64,000 nt of DNA from the NCBI RefSeq assembly GCF_018687715.1, contig NC_056762.1:29438864-29502863 (forward strand), read 5' to 3'. Every line of letters starts with the position of its first letter. Positions within the stretch are counted from its first letter, which is position 1. The stretch comes from Carya illinoinensis (lineage: Eukaryota > Streptophyta > Magnoliopsida > Fagales > Juglandaceae). Under the pieces are notes generated by a model. That model had not been told where the DNA came from, did not search any database, and saw only the letters and a program-made list of their open reading frames with translations. The translations under genes and the position numbers were made by a program. Shown in pieces: positions 1 through 11,650 of this stretch.

Positions 1-1150
1 TAGCCCAAAAATATGAAAAGGTATAAAAAAATGGTGTTCATAACTCTATCTGAGGGGATAATTCTCACAGAGGGAAAAAATCAAGAAGGAAATTGAGATC
101 AGTTTTTTTTTTTTTTTTAATCAATCATTGTTTTTTTGCTTGAGACTCCTTGCTATTTGCTTATGTAAGCAATGATTAAGAAAAAAACTGATATAACATT
201 TGCGCTCAAGATGATTATTACATTTTTGATATTACTTTCACTATCTTTATTATCTATGTTTGCATGTGTACTGTTACGTTTGTTTCTGTGCACTGCGCTT
301 CAATTTCACAATGGATACAGCTTATGTGTTGCTGGCATATTAGGCGAAGTTTTAGTAGACATATCTAGGCAACTTTTTGTTAGTGTACTTATTCTCTAGT
401 GTTGAAGATATAAATTTGGTATGTGAAAATTAGATAATTAATACTTTGAACTTTTGTGTGTGCATGTGTGTGCATGCAAGGGCATTTCTTGTGGTTGTAT
501 TTATGGATTCACTTAGCTCATGCATCTAGCTTGGAAAGGTTTATTGGATATATGTTGAAAAGGTTTTATGCGTGCATATATTTATCAAAAAAACAAAAAA
601 AAAAAAGGTTTTATGTGTGCATATCTTTTTTATTTTTTATTTTTGAAGAATTCTTGGAGTTAGATAGTCTATCAGATGCTCTTATGAACAAAAAAGGTCT
701 ATCAAATGCTGATTAAGTGTGGAGGATATGGGTTACATAAGGAGAGATAATTGCTGGTCCTGACAGTCATTTCTCTTCCATAGTGACAACTCTTGTTCCT
801 GAAACTAAGATGATTATTAGTTAGAACCTTGGCGCAAGACTTTAGAAACTCAAAGCATATGCCTTGCTATGTCACTATAATTATAGATTGAAATATCAAT
901 TTGTTAGAGGAAACTAAGATTACATTATTATTAGTTACAATTACACGAGGTGCACTTGCGAGAAACTCTTTGCCGAGGGTGTGTGCACCCCTTGTGTTAG
1001 TCAGGATGTTGTTCAAGGACTCCCAGTGCCAATAAAAAAAAATTACTTACAAGATTTGATGAAGGCTTAAGAATCTAAAGGTCTTAAGGTGAGTAGGATG
1101 ACGTACTTTATATGGAACATGGGAAAGGTATTACCAAAGAGGACAAATAG
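1..1150. other. AT-rich non-coding stretch, probably intronic
   Basis: No gene is recognised here. The sequence is AT-rich with several poly-T and poly-A runs and small ORFs without recognisable domains. The EYA exons on the right begin in mid-protein, so this stretch is most simply part of a long upstream intron of that gene, but no exon was found to prove it. Confidence 0.4.
558..624 (+). repeat. Minimal retroposon insertion with 22-bp target duplication
   Basis: The same 22-bp sequence occurs at 558-579 and 603-624 with one C/T difference. The 23 bp between them (580-602) is a short TTTATC leader followed by an A-rich run. This is what a severely 5'-truncated LINE or SINE integration leaves: a few 3' bases, a poly(A) tail and a target-site duplication. 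A chance tandem repeat is possible but would not explain the A-run. Confidence 0.6.
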
Positions 1151-4100
1151 AGGAAAGGGTTAAGCAAATACCCACCAACAATACCCTTTGTTTAAATTGA
1201 CTATTTGTGGAGAGGGTGAGGTTGCTTGTGGATAGTGTGGATGACTAGTTGTGGATTTTGTAAGAAAATACTGGAAATTACCTCTTAGCTAGGGATGCTA
1301 TTTGAAAGAAGGCCATCATCATATAATGATGGTGCTGGGTGATGGATTTTGGATTAGCTTTCGGCATAATATAAGGTGTGGATGTTCTAACTCACATGGT
1401 TATTACATGGCATTGGTGGAGTATGGAGGTGGTGGTTGACCGAACTTCATTTTCATTCTAGAGGAGGGGGGATGGAAAGGGTTGGAGGAAGCTGGTGGAG
1501 GCAATGAGGGAGGCTGGAAGTGAGAGTGGTCATGCTCGTACGCCATCGCCTGTCATGATAGCGGTTTTGAACCAACCTTACACGTGCTTGTATAGGGAAG
1601 TTCTACAACAACCATAGGCATTGGTGTTGTCCTGTGAAAATTTCAGGTCGAGGGTAAGGTCTTACACGTTGGCTAGCTCGAGAGGAGCTGCTAGTCCAGT
1701 GTAGTTAGATAATGCCATAGGTTCAAGGCGAGTACAGAGATACGATGGTGGTGGCAAGGGGGCTGTCGGCTTGACAGAGGAAGGACTGCGTCGTACACTA
1801 ACGGGCATGAAAAACTAGATGGATGTGTTGCAAGAGAAGTTGGAGTGTCTTATATGGTGCGCTGAGGAGAATAAGGGGGTGGGCTTAAAGGAAAGGAAAT
1901 AGACTGCCTAGTTGTAGGCAACTTGGTTAGCTTGGATTGTGAAGTGGGCCAGTCTAGTGGGCTTTAGTCGGTGAATTTATCTAAAGAGAAAGAAAAGCAA
2001 GATGCAGGCCTAGGGTTTAGGCCTTAGCCTATGAGTCTCCTAAGCACCAAGAACCAAGTGGGCCCTATTTGGAGGAGAAAAGAACCACGCAAACCACACA
2101 ATGCAGCCCCATCGACCAGAGGATGCAAACCATCGCCATTGGAGAGGATCCCGGTAGGCTAGTCGCAGGCAAAGGGACTGCTAGCGGTGGAAGAAGGGGA
2201 GGACATAGCTGTGGTGGAATCACCAGAGTTGGTAGTCTCGGTACCAAAAATGGGTTTCCAAACCCACTCACTGGCGGTCGTCTGTTTCTAGGCACGATGT
2301 CCCCAAAAAGGACTGATGGGAAGCCTAGATGAAGGGGGGATGGAGCCTCTAGTGTTGTCTCCTCCAGCGGCCATGCTTCCAGTGGAGTTGACGACAACGG
2401 GAGATTCACCTCCTTTCCTGTCGGCTGGTAATTCTCATGTGGTTGGGGGATAGAAAGGTCTGAGGGGTAGTATAGATGAAGGGGACCTACAGATGGCGAT
2501 GGGTGCGGGTGACGAGGCTGTTACTGAAGGTTGTTTACAGTTAGTGGACCATATTTGTGATTCTACCGAGCGGGATTTTTTTGCTGAGGAGGTGACAGGG
2601 TTTCTGTTGGCATCGCCGTGGGCATCAAGGGAAGGGGGCGAGATGGATGGGGAGCCTATACAGTTGAAGTCTCTACCTCCATGTCAGCATATTGTTTTGG
2701 ATTGGGAAATGGATAAGGTGAAAGAAATTCAGCGTTGTGTGGGAATTGAGTGCAAGGGCTTTAAAGAGTAGTTTATGGCTTTGCTAATGGCGATTGAAAA
2801 TGGAAATAATCATATCAAGAAATTGGGCTAAAAAAAATAGAGGGAGCTTAAGAGATTAACTTGGTCTATTAATTATGAGGGTAGCTCAAGTAAAGAAAGA
2901 TCCAAAGGGAAGGGGTCAGCACTATCTTTACGAAGCCTAAGATTATTTCTTAGAATGTCTGGGGGCTTAATGAGATTAATAAGCGCCTGCGGATAAGAAA
3001 TTTTCTCCGAGAATAGAAGGCGGGTATTGTGTGCTTACATGAAACAAAGATTGAGAATATTCCAAGGGACATCATTAGAAGTTTTTTGGAACTGTCTATA
3101 TGTTGGCTGGGTATTTCTTTGGGGTGGCTGGTGGAGTACTAGTTATGTAGGATAGAAGGGTGGCGGAAAGAATGGAGGAATATATCGGGGAATACATAAT
3201 AGCTTGTTCTTTTCAGAATGTGGAGGATAGTTTTCGATGTGCCTTTGCTGGAATATATGGTCTGACCTCGGACAGTAGTAGAAATTTTCTCTGGGAAGAG
3301 TTAGTCGGGTTACATAGCTGGTGGGACCTTCCTTGGTGTATATGAGGGGATTTTAATGTTGTCAGATTTCCGAGTGAAAGATTGGGAGATAGAAGGTTAC
3401 GGCTAGCAATGTCAAGCTTCTCGGATTGTAGTTTCAAGTTGGGATTGGTGGACATTCCTCTAATGGGTGGTGCATTTACATGGTCCAACAACTAGACATG
3501 GTCTAGATTGGACAGATTCTCAGTCTCCCCAGAGTGGGAAACTCATTTCCCAGAGATGTAAAAAAAGAATGCCTCGATTATGTTCTAACCATTTCCCTAT
3601 TTTGTTGGATTGTAGGGGTATTCAAGGTGGAAGGAGATATTTTAAGGTTGAGAATATGTGGTTAAAAATTGAAGGCTTTGTGGAATGGGTTAGGCAATGG
3701 TGGTCCTTCTATCAGATCCACTGTACCCCTAGCTTCATCTTTGCAAGTAAGCTGAAAGCTTTAGAAAAAGATTTAAAGCTTTGGAATGCACAGTCTTTTG
3801 GAGATCTTGGCAACAACAAGAAATCATTATTGGAGGAGTTCCACGAACTAGAGAGGACATAGGAGGGACATGCATTTTCTATGGAGGAACTTGCTAGGAG
3901 GACAGATTTAGTCTTAGAAGTAGAGAGGGTTACTCTGATGGAGGAGATCTCTTGGTGGCAGAAATCTCAGGCTTTATGGTTGAAAGGAGGAGATTATAGT
4001 ACGAAATTCCTCTATAGAATAGCAAATTCTCATAGGAGAACTAATGCCATTGAGATGATGAATATTGGTGGAACTGTTTGTACGGATGTCCTAGAGATTT

Positions 4101-5395
4101 AGGAACATGCTGCTGGTTTTTTTGAGCAGCTGCTTACCTAGCTACTGGGGTGGAGACCAAAGATTGATGGGCTAGCCTTTGAGTCCACTGAGTAGCAGAT
4201 ACTTTGTGGGAAAGGCCATTTGAGAAGGCCGAGGTTCATGAAGTGGTGAAAAAGATGGTAAAGACAAAGCACCATGGCCAGATGGATTTTGTATGGGCTT
4301 CTTCCAATCTTGTTGGATGTGGTGAAAGAGGACTTAATGAAGGTATTTCACAAATTTTTTTCGGTTGGAAAATTTGAGAAAAGTCTGGATGACACTTTTA
4401 TTTCACTTATTCCTAAGAAAATTGGGGCATCAGAGATTAAGGATTACTAGCCCATTAGCCTTGTGAATGGGATGTATAAGATTATTTCCAATGTGTTTGC
4501 AAATCAATTGGGAGGAGTTTTGGGCAGATCATTATGAAACCCCAAAACGCATTTGTACGGGAAAGAAAGATCTTGGACTCCATACTCATTGCCAATGAAT
4601 GTTTAGATAGTAAACTAAAATCCAGCAATCTGGGTCTCTTGTGTAAGATGGATATAGAGAAGGCCTATGATCATGTCAACTGAGACTTCTTGTCATATTT
4701 GCTTGGGAGATGTGGCTTTGGGGAGAAATGGTGCACATGGATTAGGTGGTGTATATCGACGGTATGGTTTTCAGTGTTAGTGAATGGTTGCCCAGTTGAA
4801 TTTTTTTAACAGCTCCTAAGGCTTAAGGCAAGGAGATCCCTTGTCCCCACTTCTCTTCGTCATAGTCATAGAGGCATGTAGGAGAATGATTTCCGGTTAG
4901 CAGTGGGTTCTTGACTGTTTTTTTGGTTGGTGATATACATCAAGGTACTATTCACATCTCTCATTTGTTGTTTGCATATGACACCCTTATCTTCTATGGG
5001 GCAAAGCTAAACTGGGTTCGGGCACTCAGGGCACTTCTACTTTGCTTTGAGGCTGTTTTTGGCTTAAAAGTGAATTTATCCAAGTCAGAGTTGGTTCCAG
5101 TTGGCTACTAGAATTTAATTCTGGACCCATTACCCAACGCTATGGAATGATATATTCAACAGAGTTGGGTTACCTAGGAAGCTTGCTGATCTTATTGCTA
5201 GTTGTTGAGGTCTCTATGGTATACCCCAAATTACAGCAGCGTGGAAGATGGTTACCGTTTGCCTTTTTTGGTGCATTTTTCAGATGTTTAGATGAATGAT
5301 CCTTAGCTAGGTGCTTTCTCTTGTATACGTCCTGTGTATTTGGGCTAGGCCTAGTTATCATTTATCAATAAAGTTTTTGTTTACCTACAAAAAAT
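1150..5395 (+). mobile_element. Degenerate L1-type LINE (ORF1, endonuclease, reverse transcriptase)
   Basis: Decayed plant L1-like non-LTR retrotransposon, broken by many stops and frameshifts. ORF1-like sequence lies at about 1390-2830; the HG-Y-EYGGGG stretch near 1390-1430 is shared with the second ORF1 relic at 42-43.8 kb. The apurinic endonuclease domain starts near 2945 (N-x-WGLN, then VCLHETK near 3030-3050) and includes a GDFNVV-like motif near 3345-3360. A linker with WWQKSQALWLKGGDYSTKF lies near 3955-4010. The reverse transcriptase follows at about 4380-5110: [18 protein letters not shown], the RQGDPLSPLLF block, and an active-site box read as FAYDT, where family members normally have F-A-D-D. 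The 3' end is a TTACCTA then A-run near 5384-5394. The 5' limit is approximate. Confidence 0.85.
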
Positions 5396-5651
5396 AGATG
5401 TTCCAACAAATGAGCAGCAATAAAAAAGATGTTAAGTACTGTTCAATATATAATTAAACAATATATAGTTATATATATTACATACTGAAAGATGATAGTT
5501 GGCAATATTTAGATGTTAAAAAATTGTTTAAGATGCTCTGGTTGTGCAACAAAACCTTTGACTCTACCAGTGTGGTCTGATGTGACTCAAGTAGGAGCCT
5601 CTACCAGATTGAGAGGATGGCCAAACAGGATGTTGGTTCAGTATGTTATAA

Positions 5652-5705
5652 TAGACCTAATGACCTATTCAAAAAATAAAAAAAAATAGTAGACGCAATG
5701 ACCTA
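5652..5705 (+). repeat. Minimal A-rich insertion with 16-bp imperfect duplication
   Basis: Positions 5652-5667 and 5690-5705 are 16-bp copies with two mismatches. They flank 22 bp (5668-5689) of almost pure A. The layout matches that at 558-624: poly(A)-only retroposition with target-site duplication. Confidence 0.45.
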
Positions 5706-6334
5706 GAATATAATGCAAAATTTGGCCATAGACAGGTAATTGGTAAAAATATTAACGAAAAAAATGTTTAATTATGATGGTAAGACCACTGTGCTTTTTG
5801 AGACTACAGGAAACAAACATGCGCCAAATATATATATATATTCCTAAAACTTGGGAAAATATGCAAATACGGAAACAGACATTGGGACAATCTGTGTAAA
5901 TATGCATATTCTTGTCTATATTTGGTATTACAAGTGCATAACAAGCAAAGTCAAATAGGTCCCTCTCCCACATTTGCATATCTAAGAGTTTAAATGAGAA
6001 TTCAGCTTAGTTTTACCATACCTCTCCTAGTTGAACAAAATAATGTTCTTTCCTTTTCTTATATTGTGATATTTTGGTGCAGATTAATTGTTATTTATAA
6101 TGTCTTTAGCAATAGTGATAATAGTTTTGCCAGGTTGTAGTTCAATCATTAACTTTAGGTTTTTCAACCGAATTAAACTTTATTCGCATATAAGTTTGAA
6201 GACTATTACCAAATGGAATGAATCGATTTTATGAAGTTGCCTCATTCATTTACATAGATCCACATAGCATCACATTGGAAGTGATAATTTACTTCCTGTA
6301 GCTAATCTTAGTTATGGTATCATCAACAAGAGAT

Positions 6335-6336
<2 letters not shown>

Positions 6337-6367
<31 letters not shown>
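6337..6367 (+). repeat. (CT)n microsatellite serving as polypyrimidine tract
   Basis: About 15 CT units run directly into the AG acceptor (6368-6369) of the first visible EYA exon. Confidence 0.95.
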
Positions 6368-6369
<2 letters not shown>

Positions 6370-7654
6370 GGCTTGCATAACTTTTTTGATCAAGAGACAA
6401 CGAAACTCTGGGATGAATTGTATGATGTCACTGATAAGTATACAGATAGATGGCTTTCGTCAGGTATGTTATCTAATAATGATGCTTCTGCATGGTGATT
6501 CAATCATTTACTTCGAAGGTTTTGATGTTTTGGTTTACTACTGGACTTCTTGTCTCATGTTGCTGAAGTCTTTCACATATTTGGCTTTCTTTTGTATATT
6601 ATTTTACTTTTTCCACCACACCTAGGCAAAAATGAAAAAATACAATTGACCATTAAGGGAGAGCCATCTGCACGTATAGAGATACTTTTAATGGTTTAAT
6701 AATTGGCAGTGAACCAGGGTCTTGTTATATTGGCCACGATTTTTTCTTTCATTTTAAGAAAAGAGGGTGGCACAAGGAAAAATATTAGATGGGTTCCTCA
6801 AGATGAAAAGCAGATACACTCCAAAGCAGTACTCAGTCAAGCGTTGATCTCAAAAAAAAAAAAAAAAAGTGAATTCTAAGGTGTCTCAAAACGATAAATG
6901 TCTGTCTATCATGTTGCTCCAAATAACTAAACTACATGGCACAAATTTCTGACTTTGCTAGCAGCTCCTTTTTTTTTTTTTTTTAAGTGCAATGAACCCA
7001 AATAAAGTGGAAGCAAAAGATCATTAGCCATACTGAAAATACGGGTTCTATAATCAATGGACTTTTAGTGAAAAACAGGGATACCAGTCACACCCTCTAG
7101 GCTATGGAGAAACCAATATGCTTGTTCCAATACAGTGTCCTAGAATGACATTCTTTAATTATCTCGTAATGATGGGGAATGGCAACATTAAATTATCTAC
7201 ATTTGGCAATAGTTTTTCTTGATGACAAGTATGCATACTGGGAACTAATCAATGCAACAACTATTCTTGGCCTGAGGCAGAAATTTTGGCAATTACTCTA
7301 TAATGGCTGCTTAGCGAAATAATGAGTCCCTGGGAAAAAATGTACTTGACATTGGAATTGTGGATGTGGAAAGATGGAGCTAATTTTTTTACTTCTACCC
7401 TCAATTATATTTTTCATGCACATCTTCCTGATAATTAAACCAAACATGCCCTCCATGGTGTACGTAGACTAGACATTTCTTTCTTGTAGTCATGTAAGTA
7501 CTTGACATGGTTTTCCTTTGCCTTTGTGCTGACTGGATTTGTGTCTGCAAACCTTGGTGATGAGTATCTTCTTGTGGAGTCTGAGATATACTTTGTAGTG
7601 TGCTTTGCTATCTCATGTCCTACTATTATTGCATGACATCTTTTTGCTTACACA

Positions 7655-7746
<92 letters not shown>

Positions 7747-9664
7747 GCACGAGCCTTCTTGGAGCAGTGTTCAAGTGGGAAGAAAGACGCAATGTCTTCT
7801 GTTGCCTCTGCTGTTGGCGCCGTTGACTCTTCTGATTCAAATTATCAGCAGGTTAATGTTTTAGTGACTTCTGGGTCACTAATACCCAGCCTTGTCAAAT
7901 GCTTGCTCTTTCGTCTTGATGGTATAATAACACATGGAAATGGCAAGTCTTTTTTCCTCTCTTTGATGTTTAATTGAAATACACTTTTGATCAGCTTATG
8001 CTTGTTTTTTGACTTGTAGGTATCTGAACTGCCATTAGCTGTTTCTATTCTACCTACTTGACCTTATCACAGTAATGTGTCTGCTGTATACTAATCTCCA
8101 TTGCCTGTTTAGAGAGGTCGTATCGGTCTAAGCTCCGACAATACATGATGTAGTATTTTAGATGATTGAACTGTCAATGTTGAAGAGAAATACTATGCAC
8201 CATTAAAGTGGGAGCCTCAGAATAAGTTTCTCAATGCACAGTCTTTTCTAAGTTATTTGCTGACCACATAACCAGGATAGAATTTTTGACAATCAAGCTA
8301 CAGTTAAGTGAGCCCTTCACATGCTTTTTGTTTATCTTTCTTTTACCAGAAACCGTATGGTATAGAATGTGTGGAAACTCCATTTTTGTCAATAGTTCAT
8401 GAACCAGATGGGTAAAAGTATATCATCAGCCAATTAGAAGAGCATAATAACCTCTTAGTCATATGATTGCGATTTCTATAAGCAGCATAGCTCCATAGCT
8501 CTACAGGGGTGGGTCCGAAGGGCCCTACCTTGGAGAGGTTCCCGGACATAAAAATAAATAAATAAAAGGCTCTTCACATTCTTTAGAACAGTTTAAAGGT
8601 CAGCCTGCTGGTTTTCTGGTTTGCATGAACGGAGTATTTCCTTAACGTGGCAAAGTAATGCCTCAGGCCTGGTTTGTTTTCACAAACCATCTCATCTTAT
8701 CTCATCATTACAACTTTTCCAAACTTCCATATGCCAAAACAAAAATAATATTAAAAAGTTATATTCTAATAATATTTTATTCAACTTTTAACTCATCTGA
8801 TCTCTTCTACGTAATCAAATGAGGCCTCAGAATTACCATAAATGATCTACATGTCCTCTAATGCAGGAAACCTGTTTTATTTGATTTAATAAAATTTTAT
8901 TTTACCTATCAGAAAAACCCTATTTTGCTTGTGATATTTGATGGAAACTGTGGAGACATGCAATGTAATGCAGCAAATGAATTCATGTTTTCTGCCAGTT
9001 TTGTTTTTTAATCGGTGTATTTTTTTTTTTATTGATAATAGGGGTAAAAGCAATAGTCTAAGTACACTGGACATATACAAGAGCATCACCTATGCTTTAT
9101 GATCTAGTGATACAACAAATTCATGTTTTCTGCCAGTGAATGTTCATTTGTTGTTTTTTGTTATTTATCTTTGCCTCTAATACTATCCCAATATACAAAA
9201 CGTGACTTTGCATAAATACTTTGGTGATTGTATCTTTTTTATTTAATGTTAATACAAGTCTCTCCCTTAATAACCCATATGTGAAACTTCATTTGCACAA
9301 TACTTTAGGGCTTGTATCTTTTGGATTATGTTAATACGAATCTCTCACATTTACGTAAGCTTAAGTTGAAGTAGTAGGTAGTGACAGATCTGCCATTTCT
9401 TCAGTTTACAGCTCATGGGAAGTGGGGAAAGTCCAATGTTTTCAATGGATCAAGGAGCGTTTTAGCTGTTCAAATGTTCGTTTTTGTGTAATTGGGGATG
9501 GATGGGAAGAATGTGAAGCTGCACAAGCCATGAGATGGCCGTTTGTTAAGATTGATCTGCGACCAGGCAGTTCTCACAGGTTTCCTGGCCTCACATTGAG
9601 AACAGTAGGTTACTATTTCTCTGTTGTATATGGAAGCCCCGATGCTGAAGATGACAAAGATTAA
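6370..9664 (+). CDS. EYA: EYES ABSENT homolog (EYA), 3' part: three last exons
   Basis: Plant EYA proteins are HAD-superfamily phosphatases (tyrosine phosphatase activity is known for the family). Exons: 6370-6463, 7748-7942 and 9405-9664, stop TAA at 9662-9664, giving 182 C-terminal residues. Recognisable blocks, in order: ELYDVTDKYTDRWLSS, then ARAFLEQCSSG, then LVTSGSLIPSLVKCLLFRLD (HAD motif II region), then the last-exon box CVIGDGWEECEAAQAM (acidic HAD motif IV) and WPFVKIDLRPGSSHRFPGLT. The reading frame runs through both junctions: S-S-A-R-A across 6463/7748 and H-G-N-V-Y-S-S across 7942/9405. The second intron (7943-9404) starts with GCAAGT, a GC-AG intron. The first intron (6464-7747) is GT-AG, and its acceptor is formed by a microsatellite. 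The N-terminal exons with DxDxT are not in the window. No internal stop is seen in these exons. Confidence 0.9.
7656..7746 (+). repeat. Compound (TC)n(TA)n microsatellite at a splice acceptor
   Basis: About 34 TC units (7656-7723) followed by about 12 TA units end exactly at the AG (7746-7747) of EYA exon 7748-7942. The repeat takes the place of the normal pyrimidine tract and branch-point neighbourhood. Confidence 0.95.
8667..8826. mobile_element. AT-rich TIR MITE (family M1) inside the EYA GC-AG intron
   Basis: About 160 bp, starting GCCTGGTTTG and ending CAAATGAGGC, which are imperfect inverted termini. A short CTCAG repeat flanks it. The interior has the CTCATCT and CAAAACAAAAATAATATT blocks shared with the other M1 copies near 11.5, 20.6, 24.3 and 48 kb. 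It is non-coding. Confidence 0.6.
8980..9137 (-). mobile_element. 5'-truncated LINE/SINE 3' end with perfect 20-bp target duplication
   Basis: A 20-bp sequence is repeated exactly at 8980-8999 and 9118-9137. The 118 bp between contain a poly-T run (9019-9030) and, read on the minus strand, a CTCTTGTATATGTCCAGTGTACTT block like the 3' ends of the LINEs at about 5310-5395 and 41980-42060. It is therefore a truncated retroposon inserted in reverse into the last EYA intron. Confidence 0.75.
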
Positions 9665-11164
9665 GTCTCATCCTGCGCACTAGTAAGCTGTTTTCCTTTC
9701 TGGGAGTTCTATCTGTATATAGAAAGAGAGAAGCATTCACGGAAGTCTCAGTTTTTGTATAAATGATGCGAATTAGATGACCCCAACCGATTAATAGGCC
9801 TTATGCTAATTGAAATAGAAAATTAGAGAGGTGAAATAATATTTTTCCCTGAACGTTGCCTTGTAAACATGGTTATGGTCATCTGTCCAGACTCTTTCTT
9901 TAAAGAATTCTCTTAGAATCCATTGCTTTTTGTATTTATTACGTCAAATTTTTGTTAAGTTCCTATTGTCTCCTTTCTTGAAGTTAATGTCTCCTTTATA
10001 TTTAACATATTGCTAATGTTCACTGTAAATATTAATCTTATGTGAGAGAATATAGATCGCACACTTACATGACTACCATGAGGTTTTCCTTGAAGTAGGA
10101 CACATTTTTATACATATTTCATAGTCATAAACCAATCCACACGTTCTTTCTGCTGCACGTGATATCTTGTTTGAATAGGCAGGCATGAGAATATCAGTGG
10201 AGTTGGTCGTGCATATGATACGTATGAGTGTATGACCAATCTGAACCCCCCAGGAAATATTTTGATGTCTGGCTAATGAGTGCATTCGATTTGTAGACCT
10301 TGTAGAAGTGTCAATGTCTAGCGGTCTGTTATTTCAAACTATTTGTCCGTCCCTTCAAACTACTGGGCACGAATAGATTGAAATGTGGCTGAGAATTTGT
10401 AGGCATAGCTGGAATGGTGGCAATATATCTATGGGCCAATCCATGGTATGAGATGTCGGCCTTGGAATTGATAGGGCTTTGGAAAAAAAGATGGGAATTC
10501 AGTCCTGATTTTTTTTCCCCCCATCTTTAGCAAAAATATCAGGAAACTTTTCCTATCAAATTCAGGGCTTTTCATTTTGAGGCTCAGGTGTGGATCAAAA
10601 TTGTCTGAGGTATGGAAGTTAATCTAATCAAGTGAAGAGACATAAGATCTAATAAGATTCAGATCTTAGTCTTTAACATTTTGGTCGCTAAACTGCTGCC
10701 TTATCTCATTAACTTAGATTAGGTGGGGGCATTTAGCATATGCTTGGCAAATCAAGTGGATTGCTTTAGATAAGCAAGGTACGAAGTGGATAATGTGGAA
10801 CAGTTGAAGGCAAATCTTGTAATGTCTTTTAGTTGGTCTGTTGCGCAGCAGAGCACTCTGACATCTTATCCTATTGCTCCCCCACCCAAAAGCTGGCCAG
10901 GCAGCAAAGTTAGCAATCATTTCTGAACTCCACACCGAATAACTTTAAACGTGTGTAAAGGGTGAGTAGGACTTGTTTGGTAGCCAGAAAACATATCGAA
11001 CAACCCCAAGGAGGCTCCACAACCATTCTGGCAGGTGAATTGTGGATGCCAGGGCCACAAATTAGAGGTATGTTGCGTCTATATATTGCTGTCATTTTAC
11101 AATCTCATGGGCTGTATTTATGGAGGGAGGGAAAACAAGAAATTGGCTTCTGGGGTTTTTTGGT

Positions 11165-11209
<45 letters not shown>

Positions 11210-11439
11210 GTGTGGTGTTCTTTGCCATTTTAATTTTTGGAAAAACAGAAATTTTTTATTTGTGAATTAAAAGGGAAAAACAAAAGAATAAATGAAGGGT
11301 ACAGACTACAGATACAGCTAAATTATTGAGGAGAGACTTTAGTAACTAGTCAGTCAATAATGCAAGGAATATCCAGATGGGATCAAGTTAGATATGCGGA
11401 GAAAGACTAAGAAAAGTAGTATATGGTGGTCTATTTAAA
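9665..11439. other. EYA 3' flank and intergenic sequence
   Basis: The first few hundred bases are presumably EYA 3' UTR; the transcript end cannot be placed. No other gene is recognised. An open stretch at about 10960-11070 ends at a GTATGT donor-like site but resembles no family I know. Confidence 0.4.
11164..11208 (+). repeat. T11 followed by a 34-base G homopolymer
   Basis: Eleven T are followed by 34 uninterrupted G (11175-11208), then AGTGTGG. No other poly-G tract of comparable length exists in the window. It could form G-quadruplexes if real, but long G runs are also a known sequencing or assembly artefact. Confidence 0.9.
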
Positions 11440-11650
11440 GCGTTGTTTAGATATTAAAAATATCTCAACTCATCTTATTTAATTATTATAATTTTTTTTT
11501 TTAAATTTTCAAATAAATATAATAAATAATTTAACAGTTTCAAATTTTAAAATAAAAATAATATTAAAAAATATATATTATAATAATATTTTATTTAATT
11601 TTTAAATTTTATCTTAACTCATCTAACCTTAATTTACTTTCCAAACAAGC
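11440..11650. mobile_element. AT-rich TIR MITE (family M1)
   Basis: Begins GCGTTGTTTAGATATT and ends CCAAACAAGC, whose reverse complement GCTTGTTTGG matches the start imperfectly. Contains the CTCAACTCATCTT and ATAATATTAAAAA blocks typical of the family. Non-coding. Confidence 0.6.

Larger units (their letters stand above)
5396..6369 (+). other. Intron upstream of the first visible EYA exon
   Basis: No coding sequence was found. The stretch ends in a (CT)n run (6337-6367) followed by the AG acceptor at 6368-6369. Exons for the N-terminal half of EYA, including its DxDxT catalytic motif, were searched for here and up to the left edge and not found, so they probably lie outside the window. Confidence 0.5.

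Noticed and set aside
1379..1392. GATGTTCTAAC near 1381 resembling GATGTTCCAAC after the LINE tail at 5397
   Set aside because: Coding similarity to ORF1 spans the left copy, so it lies inside the element and cannot be its target duplication.
7600..7840. Frames of Ser-Leu and Arg-Glu repeats
   Set aside because: Translations of the (TC)n microsatellite, not proteins.
10714..11095. Open frames around a possible exon near 10960-11074
   Set aside because: A donor-like GTATGT is present but no protein family is recognised and no partner exon is found.
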